The notes beneath the pieces are model-generated. The model saw only the letters and a program-made list of their open reading frames with translations. It did not search any database and had not been told where the DNA came from. DNA of 64,000 nucleotides from Actinomadura rifamycini DSM 43936 (GTDB taxonomy: Bacteria; Actinomycetota; Actinomycetes; Streptosporangiales; Streptosporangiaceae), in NCBI RefSeq assembly GCF_000425065.1, contig NZ_AULB01000018.1:62001-126000 (forward strand), written 5' to 3'. The translations under genes and the position numbers were made by a program. The stretch's first letter is position 1, and every line of letters begins with the position of its first letter. This document shows positions 35,269-42,473 of this stretch, piece by piece.

Positions 35269-35841
35269 TCAGTGGGCGGGCCACTCCTCGGCCAGGAGCG
35301 CGTACGAGAGACCGTCGAGCCATCCCTTGGTGCGGTGGAGCGAGTCTTTCACCGTGTGCTGTTCGCGGCGCATCCCGACCCGCTCCATCAGCCGCCACGA
35401 GGCTTCGTTGTCGTAGAAGCAGTCCGCGTGCAGACGGCGCAGGCCGAGATTCTTGAAACAGATGTCGATGAGGGCACGTACCGCTTCGGTCGCGTACCCC
35501 TTGCCGCCGTAGGCGGGGTCGAGCGTCCACCCGAGCTCGCCCTGGACGCCTTTCGCCTGGTCAGCAACCTCTGCCTGGGCCCACGCGTCCTCGACCCCCA
35601 GTGTCAGGTCGCCGATCACCCGGCCGTCCAGTTCGATGACGAGCAGGTTCGCGAGCCGCTCCTCGTCAAGGAAACGCTCACGGTAGACGTCGTAGGTCTC
35701 TACTGCGGCCGTGACCCATTCGCTGGTCTCCGGAAGCTGCCGGAAAACCCAGGTCGCGTCCAGGTCGTCGGGGGCGGCCCGACGCAACAGCAGCCGGTCG
35801 GTGACAATCGGCCAGTCCAGTTTGTCGAGGGGATGGCGCAT
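35269..35841 (-). CDS. GNAT family N-acetyltransferase (RimJ/RimL type)
   Basis: A 190-residue acetyltransferase. TDRLLLRRAAPDD opens the fold, VIGDLTLGV and ELGWTLDPAYGGKGYATEAVRALIDICF are the acetyl-CoA binding motif A, and LRRLHADCFYDNEASWRLMERVGMRRE is motif B. This layout is typical of RimJ/RimL enzymes that acetylate ribosomal proteins or small molecules. The ATG at 35841 starts MRHPLDKLDWPIVTDRL. Its target is unknown. Confidence 0.9.
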   Translation of the reverse strand: MRHPLDKLDWPIVTDRLLLRRAAPDDLDATWVFRQLPETSEWVTAAVETYDVYRERFLDEERLANLLVIELDGRVIGDLTLGVEDAWAQAEVADQAKGVQGELGWTLDPAYGGKGYATEAVRALIDICFKNLGLRRLHADCFYDNEASWRLMERVGMRREQHTVKDSLHRTKGWLDGLSYALLAEEWPAH

Positions 35842-35921
35842 GGCCTCATGCTGGCAGCGGGCTGTGGCGACGCACAAACGAAAATCCACCTCGTCGGTAT
35901 GGCCCCTCGCCCCCGACCGCT

Positions 35922-36317
35922 CTACGGCGCGCATTTCGCCCAGACGAGCTTCCCGCCCTCCACCAGCGGACGGATGCCCCACGTGTCGGTGAGCTGAGCG
36001 ACCATGAACACGCCCCGCCCGCACGTCGCCGCGTGGTCCTCCGGCAGGACGACCGGACGCCCGCCGCCCCCGTCCCACACCTCGATCACCGGGCGCCCGT
36101 CCCGCTCGTCCCGGAACACCCGCACGACGATCGGCCCGTCCCCGTGCTGCCACGCGTTCGTGACGAGCTCGGACACGATCAGCCGCGCCGTGTGGTCGTC
36201 CCCGATCCCCCACTCCCGGAACCGCTCGGCGACGAACCGCCGCGCCGCCCCCGGTGCCCGCTCCGACGGCTCCAGCACCACCGTCGGCACCTCGTCCGCC
36301 CGCATCGTCGCCGCCAT
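35922..36317 (-). CDS. RsbW-type anti-sigma/ATP-binding regulator
   Basis: A 131-residue GHKL ATPase-like protein. The N box LIVSELVTNAWQHG and G boxes (VWDGGGGRPVV, CGRGVFMVAQL) match the single-domain ATP-binding regulators (HATPase_c_2) common in actinomycetes beside HTH/DUF397 genes. I chose the ATG at 36317, with GGGAGG six bases upstream. It is divergent from the HTH gene at 36487 and likely belongs to the same regulatory cassette. Confidence 0.85.
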   Translation of the reverse strand: MAATMRADEVPTVVLEPSERAPGAARRFVAERFREWGIGDDHTARLIVSELVTNAWQHGDGPIVVRVFRDERDGRPVIEVWDGGGGRPVVLPEDHAATCGRGVFMVAQLTDTWGIRPLVEGGKLVWAKCAP

Positions 36318-36486
36318 CCCACGCCTCCCTTTGGCCAGGTCACGCATTTCGCTGACACCAGCGAAGGACATGAGCGACACTCTGTGTGACAACGAGAGTC
36401 GATCTGCGTAATCACGCCTGTGAGGGCCGCATTCGACTTGCGGCCTCTTGCCGGGCGGCGCGGAGCGCTTGGGAGGGGATCAGAGC

Positions 36487-37287
36487 ATGGCTCGTAAGGC
36501 TCGCCGACACTCGCCGGACACCAGCCCCACACTCATCGCATTCGGCAACCAGGTCCGCTTCCAACGGGAACGCCTGGGACTCAGCCAGGACCGCCTCGGC
36601 GAGCGGTTCCCGGTCAGCGGCTCGTACATCGGCCTGATCGAAGGCGGCAAGACCCGCTGCACCGAGGAGTTCGCCAAGCAACTGGACGGCATCGTCAGCG
36701 CGGAGGGCTGCATCGTCCAGCTCTGGACCGACCTCGTGCAGAACGCCGCCTACCCGCCCTGGTTCGACTGGCCCCTCATCGAACGCGAGGCCACGATGCT
36801 CCAGGCGTTCCAGAACTCCGTCATCTACGGGCTCCTTCAAACGCCTGAGTACGCCATGGCACTTCTCGAGGACGAGGCGGCCGTGGAAGCCCGCATCGCC
36901 CGGCAGGGCATTCTCTTTAGAGAGGATCCGCCGCCTCCCGTCCTATCCGTGATCATGGACGAGACCGTCCTGTACCGAGAGGTCGGCAACCCCAAAGTCA
37001 TGCAAGAGCAGTTGGAGCACTTGATCTCTTTCGGAACCAAGCGGCGCACCATCCAATTCGTGCCTGCGCAAGTGCACGACGGTCTGTCCGGCTCGTTCGT
37101 CCTCGCCACGATGGGAGATCGCAGCGAGGTAGCCTACATAGAGACCGCGCTACGCGGCCAAACTGTCGCCGGTGCCAAGGACGCAGCAAAACTGTCCGAG
37201 GCACTCGTGTCCCTCCGCGCCAGCGCGTACTCGGTTAGAGAGTCCATAGAGCTGATCCGTAAGGCGGTAGACGAAAGATGGACTTGA
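36487..37287 (+). CDS. helix-turn-helix regulator with DUF5753 domain
   Basis: A 266-residue protein. The N-terminal Xre-type HTH (FGNQVRFQRERLGLSQDRLGERFPVSGSYIGLIEGGKTR) is followed by the DUF5753 domain (YPPWFDWPLIEREATMLQAFQ ... VPGLLQTPEYA-like block, then TVLYREVG and IQFVPAQ). Such proteins partner with DUF397 proteins in actinobacterial development and antibiotic control. The ATG at 36487 has GGGAGGGG upstream. Its end overlaps the first DUF397 gene by 10 bp. Codon use is noticeably less GC-biased here than in neighbouring genes (AAA, TTA-like, AGA codons appear), as is common for this cassette. Confidence 0.9.
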   Translation: MARKARRHSPDTSPTLIAFGNQVRFQRERLGLSQDRLGERFPVSGSYIGLIEGGKTRCTEEFAKQLDGIVSAEGCIVQLWTDLVQNAAYPPWFDWPLIEREATMLQAFQNSVIYGLLQTPEYAMALLEDEAAVEARIARQGILFREDPPPPVLSVIMDETVLYREVGNPKVMQEQLEHLISFGTKRRTIQFVPAQVHDGLSGSFVLATMGDRSEVAYIETALRGQTVAGAKDAAKLSEALVSLRASAYSVRESIELIRKAVDERWT

Positions 37288-37466
37288 AGAGCGCTTTCTG
37301 GCGCAAGAGCAGCCGCAGCACCAACAACGGCGGAGACTGCGTAGAGATTGCGTCGGCTGAGGCCCTTGTCGCCGTCCGGGACAGCAAGGACCCGGACGGT
37401 CCCATGCTCGCGGTAGACCGCCGAGCCTTCGCCGAGCTTCTCACCAGCATCAAGGCGCAGTCGTGA
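37278..37466 (+). CDS. DUF397 protein (first copy)
   Basis: A 62-residue protein with the DUF397 pattern: FWRKSSRSTNNGGDCVEIA, then VAVRDSKDPDGPML and a C-terminal FAELLTSIK. It starts 10 bp inside the end of the HTH gene and overlaps the second DUF397 gene by 4 bp. DUF397 proteins act with HTH/DUF5753 partners; the molecular mechanism is not settled, with a toxin-antitoxin-like role proposed for some. Confidence 0.9.
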   Translation: MDLKSAFWRKSSRSTNNGGDCVEIASAEALVAVRDSKDPDGPMLAVDRRAFAELLTSIKAQS

Positions 37467-37657
37467 GCGCTGGCGCCCTCACCTGGCGGAAGTCGAGCTA
37501 CACCGGCCCCAACGGCGGGGACTGCGTGGAGTTGGCTTCGTTCGCTGAGACCGTCGCCGTCCGGGACAGCAAGGATCCGGAGGGGGCTCGGCTGCTTGTG
37601 GAGCGGGCGGCGTTCGCTGCGCTGCTGGTCGAGGTCAAGTCCGGGACGACGGGCTGA
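37463..37657 (+). CDS. DUF397 protein (second copy)
   Basis: A 64-residue protein, starting at GTG, with TWRKSSYTGPNGGDCVELA and VAVRDSKDPEGARL. It is a paralogue of the preceding gene (shared KSS, GGDCVE and AVRDSKDP blocks). The start overlaps the first copy by 4 bp (GTGA). A strong terminator begins 9 bp after its stop, so it ends the cassette. Confidence 0.9.
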   Translation: MSAGALTWRKSSYTGPNGGDCVELASFAETVAVRDSKDPEGARLLVERAAFAALLVEVKSGTTG

Positions 37658-37666
37658 GACGGCCGA

Positions 37667-37709
37667 AGCCCCGCCGGGACCTTGGGTGGTCGGAGGTCCC
37701 GGCGGGGCT
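37667..37709 (+). terminator. terminator of the HTH-DUF397-DUF397 cassette
   Basis: Perfect 15-bp arms (AGCCCCGCCGGGACC and GGTCCCGGCGGGGCT) with a 13-nt loop begin 9 bp after the stop of the second DUF397 gene. Confidence 0.8.
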
Positions 37710-37757
37710 GGTCCGGCGTGCGGGCGCTCGGCTGCCAGGCGCCGTCCTGCCGCTCCG

Positions 37758-37892
37758 TCAGCGCGTGTCGGCCTGCGCCGCGGGCGCCCCCAGCACGCCG
37801 AGCACCGTGAACGCCCTGACCAGCGCCGTGGCCAGGCCCCCGATGCGGCGCCGCACGTTCCCCCGTCGGCCGCCGTTCTCGTCACCGCGCAT
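37758..37892 (-). CDS. small peptide with hydrophobic segment (44 aa)
   Basis: An ATG at 37892 with a good GGAGGA eight bases upstream opens a 44-residue frame. It is basic at the start (MRGDENGGRRGNVRRR), then has a hydrophobic stretch ending GAPAAQADTR, much like a short signal peptide or membrane peptide. No family is recognised. The good ribosome-binding site is the main support. Confidence 0.4.
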   Translation of the reverse strand: MRGDENGGRRGNVRRRIGGLATALVRAFTVLGVLGAPAAQADTR

Positions 37893-37996
37893 GGTCGGTC
37901 GCGATCCTCCTCGCGCTGGGAGCGCCCGAGCGGGCACGCGATCCATTGACCACGGTCGGCCAGTCTGCCGCGCGGTGGCGGCGAAGCCAATGGATC

Positions 37997-38041
37997 ATTG
38001 ATCGACGTCAGAGGCGGATTGATCGGGCCTTTCAGATCAAT
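37997..38041. promoter_or_regulatory. ATTGATC repeats upstream of the LysR gene
   Basis: ATTGATC occurs at 37997-38003 and 38018-38024, and its complement GATCAAT at 38035-38041, giving an inverted repeat with 10-bp spacing plus a direct repeat. It lies 30-75 bp before the LysR start and is a candidate autoregulatory site. Confidence 0.5.
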
Positions 38042-38070
38042 CGGGCGGGGCCGTTGGTACAGTGCCGCGG

Positions 38071-39018
38071 ATGGTGACCGGGGGGAGGCCGTCGGCGGGC
38101 CTGCAGAACGCGCCGGGCGCGCATCAGCTCCAGTTGTTCCTGGTGCTGGCGGAGGAGCTGCACTTCCGGCGGTCGGCGCAGCGCGTGTTCATGTCGCAGT
38201 CGGCGTTCTCCCAGCAGATCAGCGCCCTGGAGCGGCGGCTCGGGCTCGACCTGGTGGAGCGGACGACGCGGCGGGTGGCGCTCACGCCCGCGGGGGCCGC
38301 GCTGGTCCCGTACGCCCGTGCCGTCGTGGACGCGACGGCCGAACTGCAAGCGGCGGTCGCGGCGCTGGACCGTCCGCCGGAGCGGCTGGTCGTCGGCGCG
38401 TTCGAGGCGATCACGGCTGTCGAGCCGGTGCCTACGATGATGAACGAGCTGCGGGCCCGGCACCCCCAGGTCGAGGTCGAGTTCGTCCGGACCGGGTTCG
38501 CGGACACCGTCCGGACGCTCCTGGACGGCGAGGTGGACGCGGCGCTCCTGGCGCTGCCCGTCCCCGAGGGGATCCAGACGCTGCCGCTGGCGAGCGGCCC
38601 GCGGTGCGCGGTCATGGCCGAGGCCGATCCCCTCGCCGGCAAGGGGCCGCTGACCGTGGCCGACCTGGCGGACCGCCCGTTCATCGGCTTCTCCCCCGAC
38701 ATCCCGAAGGCGTTCCGCGACTTCTGGTCGGTCGACCCGCGTCCGGACGGCTCGCCGATCCGGTACACGTCCCACGAGGTCGCCGACTACGAGTCGGCGC
38801 TGTCGGCCATCGCGCTGGGCGAGGGGATCGAGTTCGTCCCCGAGGTGGCCCGGTACCTGTATCCGCGTCCGGGCGTCGCGTACGTCGAGGTCACGGACCT
38901 GGAGCCGTGGACGATCGCGCTCGCGTGGCGTCCCGAGGACCGGGACGCGCCGGGCGTCGCCGCGTTCCGCCGCGCCGCCCGCACCGCGCTGGAGGACCGA
39001 GCATCATGGGGCGGGTGA
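38071..39018 (+). CDS. LysR family transcriptional regulator
   Basis: A 315-residue regulator. The HTH (QLQLFLVLAEELHFRRSAQRVFMSQSAFSQQISALERRLGLDLVERTTRRVALTPAGAAL) is classic LysR, followed by the periplasmic-binding-protein-like effector domain (LVVGAFEAI ... DVALL-like DAALLALPVP). Starts are uncertain: an ATG at 38071 or a GTG at 38062, neither with a ribosome-binding site; a TACAGT -10 element close by suggests leaderless mRNA. Its 3' end overlaps the deaminase gene by 13 bp, so it is co-transcribed with it, unlike the usual divergent LysR layout. Confidence 0.85.
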   Translation: MVTGGRPSAGLQNAPGAHQLQLFLVLAEELHFRRSAQRVFMSQSAFSQQISALERRLGLDLVERTTRRVALTPAGAALVPYARAVVDATAELQAAVAALDRPPERLVVGAFEAITAVEPVPTMMNELRARHPQVEVEFVRTGFADTVRTLLDGEVDAALLALPVPEGIQTLPLASGPRCAVMAEADPLAGKGPLTVADLADRPFIGFSPDIPKAFRDFWSVDPRPDGSPIRYTSHEVADYESALSAIALGEGIEFVPEVARYLYPRPGVAYVEVTDLEPWTIALAWRPEDRDAPGVAAFRRAARTALEDRASWGG

Positions 39019-39407
39019 ACGACGTCGATCACGAGCTGGTGCGGGCGGCCGGGGAGGTGGCGGCGGCCCATGAGCGGGACGACGACCACACGGTGGCGGC
39101 GGCCGCGCGGGCCGGGGACGGCCGGATCGTCACCGGGATGAACGTGTACCACTTCACCGGCGGGCCGTGCGCGGAGCTGGTCGTGATCGGCGCGGCGGCC
39201 GGGCAGGGCGTCCGGGACCTGCGGACGATCGTCGCCGTGGGCGACGGCGGGCGCGGGGTGCTGCCGCCGTGCGGCCGGTGCCGGCAGGTGCTGCTCGACT
39301 ACTTCCCGGCGATCGGCGTGATCGTCGGCGCCCCGGGCGCGCTGCGGACGGTGCCGATCCGCGACCTGCTGCCCGAAAGCTACGTCCACGCCGACCACCA
39401 GGGCTGA
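39006..39407 (+). CDS. blasticidin-S-deaminase-like cytidine deaminase family protein
   Basis: A 133-residue zinc deaminase. Zinc ligands are Cys55, Cys89 and Cys92, with catalytic Glu57, in GGPCAELVV and PPCGRCRQVLLDY. The whole length closely follows the fungal blasticidin S deaminase as I remember it: GMNVYHFTGGPCAELVVIGAAA, IVAVGDGGRGVLPPCGRC, and IRDLLPESYV near the end, where BSD has IRELLPSGYV. Ordinary cytidine deaminases differ in these blocks. It may deaminate a cytosine nucleoside antibiotic or a related metabolite. It overlaps the LysR gene by 13 bp. The exact substrate is inferred. Confidence 0.85.
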   Translation: MGRVNDVDHELVRAAGEVAAAHERDDDHTVAAAARAGDGRIVTGMNVYHFTGGPCAELVVIGAAAGQGVRDLRTIVAVGDGGRGVLPPCGRCRQVLLDYFPAIGVIVGAPGALRTVPIRDLLPESYVHADHQG

Positions 39408-39422
39408 CGGCCCGCTCCCGGT

Positions 39423-40316
39423 TCAGTCGGACGGGACGGGTAGGGGCCCGGGGTCGCCCTTGGCCGGGGCGACCAGGAGGCCGACCGAGTTCGAACTGCG
39501 CATCCACGCTCCGGTGACGCGGCGGTCGGCGGCGGGGCGCCACAGCTGCGGCGGCTCCCACATGGAGCCGGAGCCGTCGAGGTTGAACGCGCCGATGGTG
39601 AAGGCGGCGCCGAGTCCGCGGCGGCGCAGCTCCGCGAGGGCCTCCCCGACGGTCCGGCCGGTGAGGCCGAGGCTCGCGGGACGGTCGCCCGCGGCCGGGT
39701 AGGCGTCCGTGTACACCTCGCCGGGGCGGGCCGCGCGGCCGATGAGGATGTCGGCCCCGTGCCGGCGGTACAGCTCGCCGCCGAGCCCGACCTTCAGCGC
39801 GCAGACGTCCTGGCCGGGCGTGCACTCCAGCTCGGTGCTGTGGGTGCCCGTCACGCCGCCCGGCGGCGGCTCGCCCACGGGCTCCGCGCGCAGGGCCCGC
39901 ACCTGGACGAAGTCGCGTTGGCGGCGCGGCGACACGGGGACGACGCGCAGCCGGACGTCGAGGCCGAACCGGGCGAACGCCTCGCGGAACTCGCGCTGGT
40001 CGGCGTGGGCGTCCTTGACCCGCACCTCGAACATCTCGCCCTCGACGTCGATCGCGACCGCGGCGTTGGCGTAGCTGCGCAGCGGCTCGGACTCCCAGCC
40101 GGTCAGGCCGGCGACGAGCGCGGCCGCGACCGCGGTGACGGTGACGGCGCCGGCCGCGAGCCGGAGGGCGAGGCGGCGCCGCCGGGGCGGCGCGGGCTCG
40201 CCGGACAGGACGGCGGCCAGCAGTTCGCGGCCCGCGGGTCCGGTCGGCTCGCCGGTGACCTCGTCGTCGCGCACCGGGGCCAGGCCCGCCACGAGTTCGT
40301 CGATCCGGGACGTCAT
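39423..40316 (-). CDS. membrane-anchored protein, probable anti-sigma factor
   Basis: A 297-residue protein. The N-terminal cytoplasmic part (about 1-48) begins MTSRIDELVAGLAPV, then RRRR, a single transmembrane helix (about 50-72), and an extracytoplasmic domain of about 220 residues with two Cys in ECTPGQDVCALKV. It overlaps the sigma-factor gene by 4 bp, which is the usual layout for a cognate membrane partner. No ZAS zinc motif is visible, so direct sigma inhibition is inferred from position. Confidence 0.7.
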   Translation of the reverse strand: MTSRIDELVAGLAPVRDDEVTGEPTGPAGRELLAAVLSGEPAPPRRRRLALRLAAGAVTVTAVAAALVAGLTGWESEPLRSYANAAVAIDVEGEMFEVRVKDAHADQREFREAFARFGLDVRLRVVPVSPRRQRDFVQVRALRAEPVGEPPPGGVTGTHSTELECTPGQDVCALKVGLGGELYRRHGADILIGRAARPGEVYTDAYPAAGDRPASLGLTGRTVGEALAELRRRGLGAAFTIGAFNLDGSGSMWEPPQLWRPAADRRVTGAWMRSSNSVGLLVAPAKGDPGPLPVPSD

Positions 40317-40876
40317 GTCAGTTCACTCCTCGAAGAACGGGCCGGGCGGGCGGCGGCGCGGGGCCGGGCGGCGGCCGACGGGTCGTCGACGCCGGCGGCG
40401 CGCAGGGCGCGGGCGAACCGCCCGCGGGCGCGGTGCAGGCGGATGCCCACCGCGTTGCGGGAGCACCCCAGCACCGTGGCGATCTCCGCGTGGGACAGGC
40501 CCTCCCAGGCGACGAGCGCGAGCAGTTCGCGGTCGCGGTCCGGCAGCGCGCGGAACACGTCGGCGACGGCCGGGCCGTCGCCGCCGGGCGCGGGGCGCGG
40601 CGTCCCGGCCGCCAGCTCCGCGCGCAGCGCCGCGGCCTTGATCGTGTTGCGGCGCGCGCCGCGCCGCTGGTTCGCCAGGACGCGGTGCGCGACCCCGTAC
40701 AGCCACAGGCGGGCCTGGTCGCCCGCGGGCATCTCGGCGGCGCGCCGCCAGGCGATGGCGAACGTCTCGGCGACGACGTCGGCGGCGTCCTCGGGGGAGT
40801 CGCAGCGGCGCAGGGCGTAGCCGAGCAGGGGTCGGTAGGTGGCGGCGTAGACCGCCGTGAACTCGTCCTCACCCAT
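40313..40876 (-). CDS. ECF-type RNA polymerase sigma factor
   Basis: A 187-residue sigma factor. Region 2 is FTAVYAATYRPLLGYALRRCDSPEDAADVVAETFAIAWRR; region 4 is LLALVAWEGLSHAEIATVLGCSRNAVGIRLHRARGRF. The start ATG at 40876 lacks its own ribosome-binding site and overlaps the end of an eight-codon mini-ORF that does have one, so it may be translated by coupling. The C-terminus overlaps the membrane partner gene by 4 bp. Confidence 0.9.
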   Translation of the reverse strand: MGEDEFTAVYAATYRPLLGYALRRCDSPEDAADVVAETFAIAWRRAAEMPAGDQARLWLYGVAHRVLANQRRGARRNTIKAAALRAELAAGTPRPAPGGDGPAVADVFRALPDRDRELLALVAWEGLSHAEIATVLGCSRNAVGIRLHRARGRFARALRAAGVDDPSAAARPRAAARPARSSRSELT

Positions 40877-40892
40877 CGGTGGTCTTCGGCAT
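40869..40892 (-). CDS. seven-residue leader mini-ORF before the sigma gene
   Basis: On the minus strand, GAGGAG lies at good distance before an ATG at 40892, and the frame MPKTTDG stops at 40869-40871. Its stop lies within and just after the first codons of the sigma gene (ATG 40876). It may couple translation of the sigma factor, or mark a frameshift in what was once a longer N-terminus. Confidence 0.4.
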   Translation of the reverse strand: MPKTTDG

Positions 40893-40988
40893 GTCGGCTC
40901 CTCGGTCGGGATCACCCGTACATGTCCGGACCTCCGCCGATCTTTCACGGCGGCGGACGGGACGGGCGGTCGCCGGCGCCGGCGCCGG

Positions 40989-41597
40989 TCAGCCGACGAT
41001 GCGGCGGATCAGCGCCTCCCAGCCGTCGCAGAGCAGGCGCCCGGCGTCCGGTTCCAGGGGCGTGAGGTGCTCGGACGCCGACAGGGTCAGCAGCAGCGGC
41101 CCTTCGAGCGCGGCGGTGAGCTGCACCGCGACGCCGTCCATGGCGGGCATCCGCACCCCGGCCTGGTCGAGCAGGACGCGGAGGTGGAGCCGGGTGCCGT
41201 CCGCGGCGACGGCGACCGGGCGGTCGCGGTCGTGGGCGGCGCGGGCGATGTCCAGGTGGTCGAGGAGGAAGGCGACGCGGGCGCGGCCGTAGGCGACGAG
41301 GCGGTCGACCGGGTCGGCGCCGGGGCCGAGCGGCGGCGGGCCCGCCAGGACGCGTTCCTGGAAGCGCCGCTCGTCCGCGTCCATCAGCGCCCGGAAGATG
41401 CCCGCGCGGGAGCCGAAGCGGCGGAAGACGGTGCCCTTGCCCAGGCAGGCGCGCTCGGCGAGGCCGTCCATGGTCACTTTCGCCACGCCGTGCTCCGCGA
41501 TCATCTCGCGGGCCGTCGCCAGCAGGTGCTCGCGGTTGCGGGCCGCGTCGGCGCGTTCGCCGCGCGGCTTCCCGAAGGGGACGACGGACGGGGCCAC
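40989..41597 (-). CDS. TetR family transcriptional regulator
   Basis: A 202-residue regulator starting at GTG. The HTH (REHLLATAREMIAEHGVAKVTMDGLAERACLGKGTVFRRFGSRAGIFRAL) is typical TetR. The C-terminal ligand domain is helical. It is divergent from an azoreductase gene, with a perfect inverted repeat between them, so it probably represses that gene and itself. Typical inducers of such pairs are quinones or azo compounds. Confidence 0.9.
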   Translation of the reverse strand: MAPSVVPFGKPRGERADAARNREHLLATAREMIAEHGVAKVTMDGLAERACLGKGTVFRRFGSRAGIFRALMDADERRFQERVLAGPPPLGPGADPVDRLVAYGRARVAFLLDHLDIARAAHDRDRPVAVAADGTRLHLRVLLDQAGVRMPAMDGVAVQLTAALEGPLLLTLSASEHLTPLEPDAGRLLCDGWEALIRRIVG

Positions 41598-41622
41598 GCG
41601 AACAATCTACCGCCGGGAATGA

Positions 41623-41642
41623 AAGCGGGGTAAAGTCCGCTT
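41623..41642. promoter_or_regulatory. TetR-type operator between tetR and azoreductase
   Basis: AAGCGG and CCGCTT are perfect 6-bp arms separated by 8 bp, 26 bp before the TetR start and 52 bp before the azoreductase start. A -10-like TAAAGT lies inside. It is the likely site of TetR binding for both divergent genes. Confidence 0.55.
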
Positions 41643-41693
41643 AGTGTCCGAGAGGCCGCGGCGCAGCGCCGCGTCCCGCTATCGAGGAGTGCC

Positions 41694-42326
41694 ATGAACC
41701 TGTTCCGCCTGGACGCCAGCATCACCCCGGGGGCGTCCGCGTCCGCCGAACTCGCCGACATCGCCGAGGCCGAGTGGACCGCCGCGCACCCGGACGCCGC
41801 GGTGACCCGCCGCCACCTCGGCACCGACGCGCTGCCCGCCGACGCCTGGACGCTCGCCGTCACCGCCGGATTCGTGCCCGAGCAGGAGCGCACCCCCGCC
41901 CAGCTCGAAGCCCTCGCGCTGGGCGCGTCCCTGGCGGCGGAACTGCGCGACGCGGACGCCGCGATCATCGCCGTCCCGCTGTACAACTACGGCGTTTCCC
42001 AGCACTTCAAGACCTGGGTGGACCTTGTGATCGCGGGCTGCTCCCCCACCGAGCCGCTGCTCGAGAACACCCCCACCGCGCTGGTCACCACGCTCGGCGG
42101 CGGCTACGGCCCCGGCGCCCCGCGCGAGGGCTGGGACCACTCCACCCCCTACCTGGAGCGCGTCCTCGGCGACATCTGGCAGGCCGACCTCACGGTGATC
42201 AAGCGGGAGCTGACCCTCGCCGCCACCACCCCCGGCATGGAGGAGCTGCGCGGCATCGCGCGGGAGCACCACGCCGCCGCCGTCGCCGGCGCCCGCGGCT
42301 TCGGCGCCCGCGCGCTCGCCGCCTGA
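41694..42326 (+). CDS. FMN-dependent NADH-azoreductase-like flavoprotein
   Basis: A 210-residue flavodoxin-fold enzyme. MNLFRLDASI matches the flavin phosphate loop region, and VPLYNYGVSQHFKTWVDLV is the second FMN-binding block of AzoR. LVTTLGGGYG follows. The enzyme reduces quinones or azo dyes with NAD(P)H and often protects from thiol stress. The ATG at 41694 has a GAGGAG site. It is divergent from a TetR gene that probably controls it. Confidence 0.9.
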   Translation: MNLFRLDASITPGASASAELADIAEAEWTAAHPDAAVTRRHLGTDALPADAWTLAVTAGFVPEQERTPAQLEALALGASLAAELRDADAAIIAVPLYNYGVSQHFKTWVDLVIAGCSPTEPLLENTPTALVTTLGGGYGPGAPREGWDHSTPYLERVLGDIWQADLTVIKRELTLAATTPGMEELRGIAREHHAAAVAGARGFGARALAA

Positions 42327-42327
42327 C

Positions 42328-42367
42328 GTCCCGCGCGCGGGACGAACCGCGCCGTTCGTCCCGCGCG
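42328..42367. terminator. terminator region after the azoreductase
   Basis: A 16-bp palindrome (GTCCCGCGCGCGGGAC, 42328-42343) overlaps a second, longer inverted repeat: CGCGCGGGACGAAC (42334-42347) and its exact complement (42354-42367) with a 6-nt loop. The two are mutually exclusive. They lie just after the azoreductase stop and before the purC promoter, probably ending the upstream transcript. Confidence 0.6.
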
Positions 42368-42376
42368 CGACCGGGG

Positions 42377-42382
42377 TAAACT
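42377..42382 (+). promoter_or_regulatory. putative purC -10 element
   Basis: TAAACT is a good -10 hexamer; TTCGTC lies 16 bp upstream (42355-42360) as a weak -35. A start near 42389 would give an 85-nt leader that contains the inverted repeat described below. Confidence 0.35.
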
Positions 42383-42406
42383 TCGCGGGCGCCTGGAGGT
42401 GGCCGG

Positions 42407-42471
42407 ACGCTCCTCAGCGGACGCCGACGCCCGGCGGGCGCCCGCACACCGCACCGCGAGCTGAGGAGCGT
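42407..42471 (+). promoter_or_regulatory. purC: purC leader inverted repeat enclosing the ribosome-binding site
   Basis: ACGCTCCTCAGC (42407-42418) and GCTGAGGAGCGT (42460-42471) are exact 12-bp complements separated by 41 nt. The second arm contains the GAGGAG ribosome-binding site (42463-42468), 5 bp before the purC ATG. Folding of the RNA would hide the site. A small GC-rich hairpin fits in the loop. It could be a translational control element or a DNA operator. Confidence 0.55.
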
Positions 42472-42473
42472 CG

